A stretch of 42,846 nucleotides of DNA, from assembly GCA_020072925.1 (NCBI GenBank), contig JAIQGA010000005.1, positions 1 through 42,846 on the forward strand, written 5' to 3'. This DNA is from Terriglobia bacterium (lineage in GTDB: Bacteria; Acidobacteriota; Terriglobia; UBA7540). Below, piece after piece: positions 42,806 to 42,846 of this stretch. The number at the start of each line of letters is the position of its first letter. Positions within the stretch are counted from its first letter, which is position 1. The translations under genes were made by a program, and so were the position numbers. Below the pieces are notes generated by a model. The model searched no databases. It saw only the letters and a list, made by a program, of their open reading frames with translations, and had not been told where the DNA came from.

Positions 42806-42846
42806 ATGCGAGAACTGGAAGTCCTCGACAAGGGGCATCTTAAGCT
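42806..42846 (+). CDS. 5' start of a gene, probable transposase (partial)
   Basis: ATG at 42806 after AAGGAGG (nine-base spacing) gives MRELEVLDKGHLK and then leaves the window. Thirteen residues are too few to identify the family. The IS-like end and inverted repeat just upstream suggest a transposase. Confidence 0.45.
   Translation, partial: MRELEVLDKGHLK

Overview
The window looks like a chromosomal segment of a GC-rich member of the Acidobacteriota. This is inferred from gene content: a very long TonB-dependent receptor with an N-terminal carboxypeptidase-regulatory-like domain, an ADOP-type MacB/FtsX permease, an XRE regulator with a long C-terminal domain of a type I associate with this phylum, large TPR proteins, and many secreted glycoside hydrolases. 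No rRNA, tRNA or CRISPR array was seen.

Region 1 (1-8,900) is regulatory. It holds a small DUF3553-like protein, a small basic helical protein, an RRM RNA-binding protein directly downstream of an RpoD-type sigma factor, an XRE regulator, a second RRM protein, a Crp/Fnr regulator and a cobalamin-binding radical SAM enzyme. A clean sigma70-type promoter with a 14-bp palindrome in its spacer lies between the XRE gene and the small gene facing it.

Region 2 (9,000-23,100) is a coherent glycan-utilisation locus. A LacI-family regulator diverges from a TonB-dependent receptor, which is followed on the same strand by a GH5 lipoprotein-like hydrolase, a sugar-porter MFS transporter, a GH59 galactocerebrosidase-like lipoprotein, a TPR protein and a GH2 beta-galactosidase. 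A CG-centred 14-bp palindrome embedded in direct repeats sits in the divergent intergenic region and is the best operator candidate. The set suggests uptake and stepwise hydrolysis of a beta-galactoside-rich glycan or glycolipid.

Region 3 (23,100-29,800) holds an 852-residue TPR protein divergent from a DUF1501/alkaline-phosphatase-like protein and its unrecognised neighbour. Next come two cupin genes, one broken by an apparent one-base deletion, divergent from a MarR regulator. Two matched inverted repeats lie between the second cupin and the MarR gene.

Region 4 (30,200-42,846) mixes decay and carbohydrate metabolism. It has an ADOP permease with an in-frame stop 30 codons before its natural end and a degraded IS256-family transposase fused onto the 3' end of a large secreted TIM-barrel/trimerisation-type glycosidase-like gene. 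It also has a divergent GH38-like hydrolase and ACS-family MFS transporter, a uroporphyrinogen-decarboxylase-family protein and a stranded malectin-domain fragment. The window ends in the start of another gene, probably a transposase, whose ribosome-binding site lies against a 10-bp inverted repeat.
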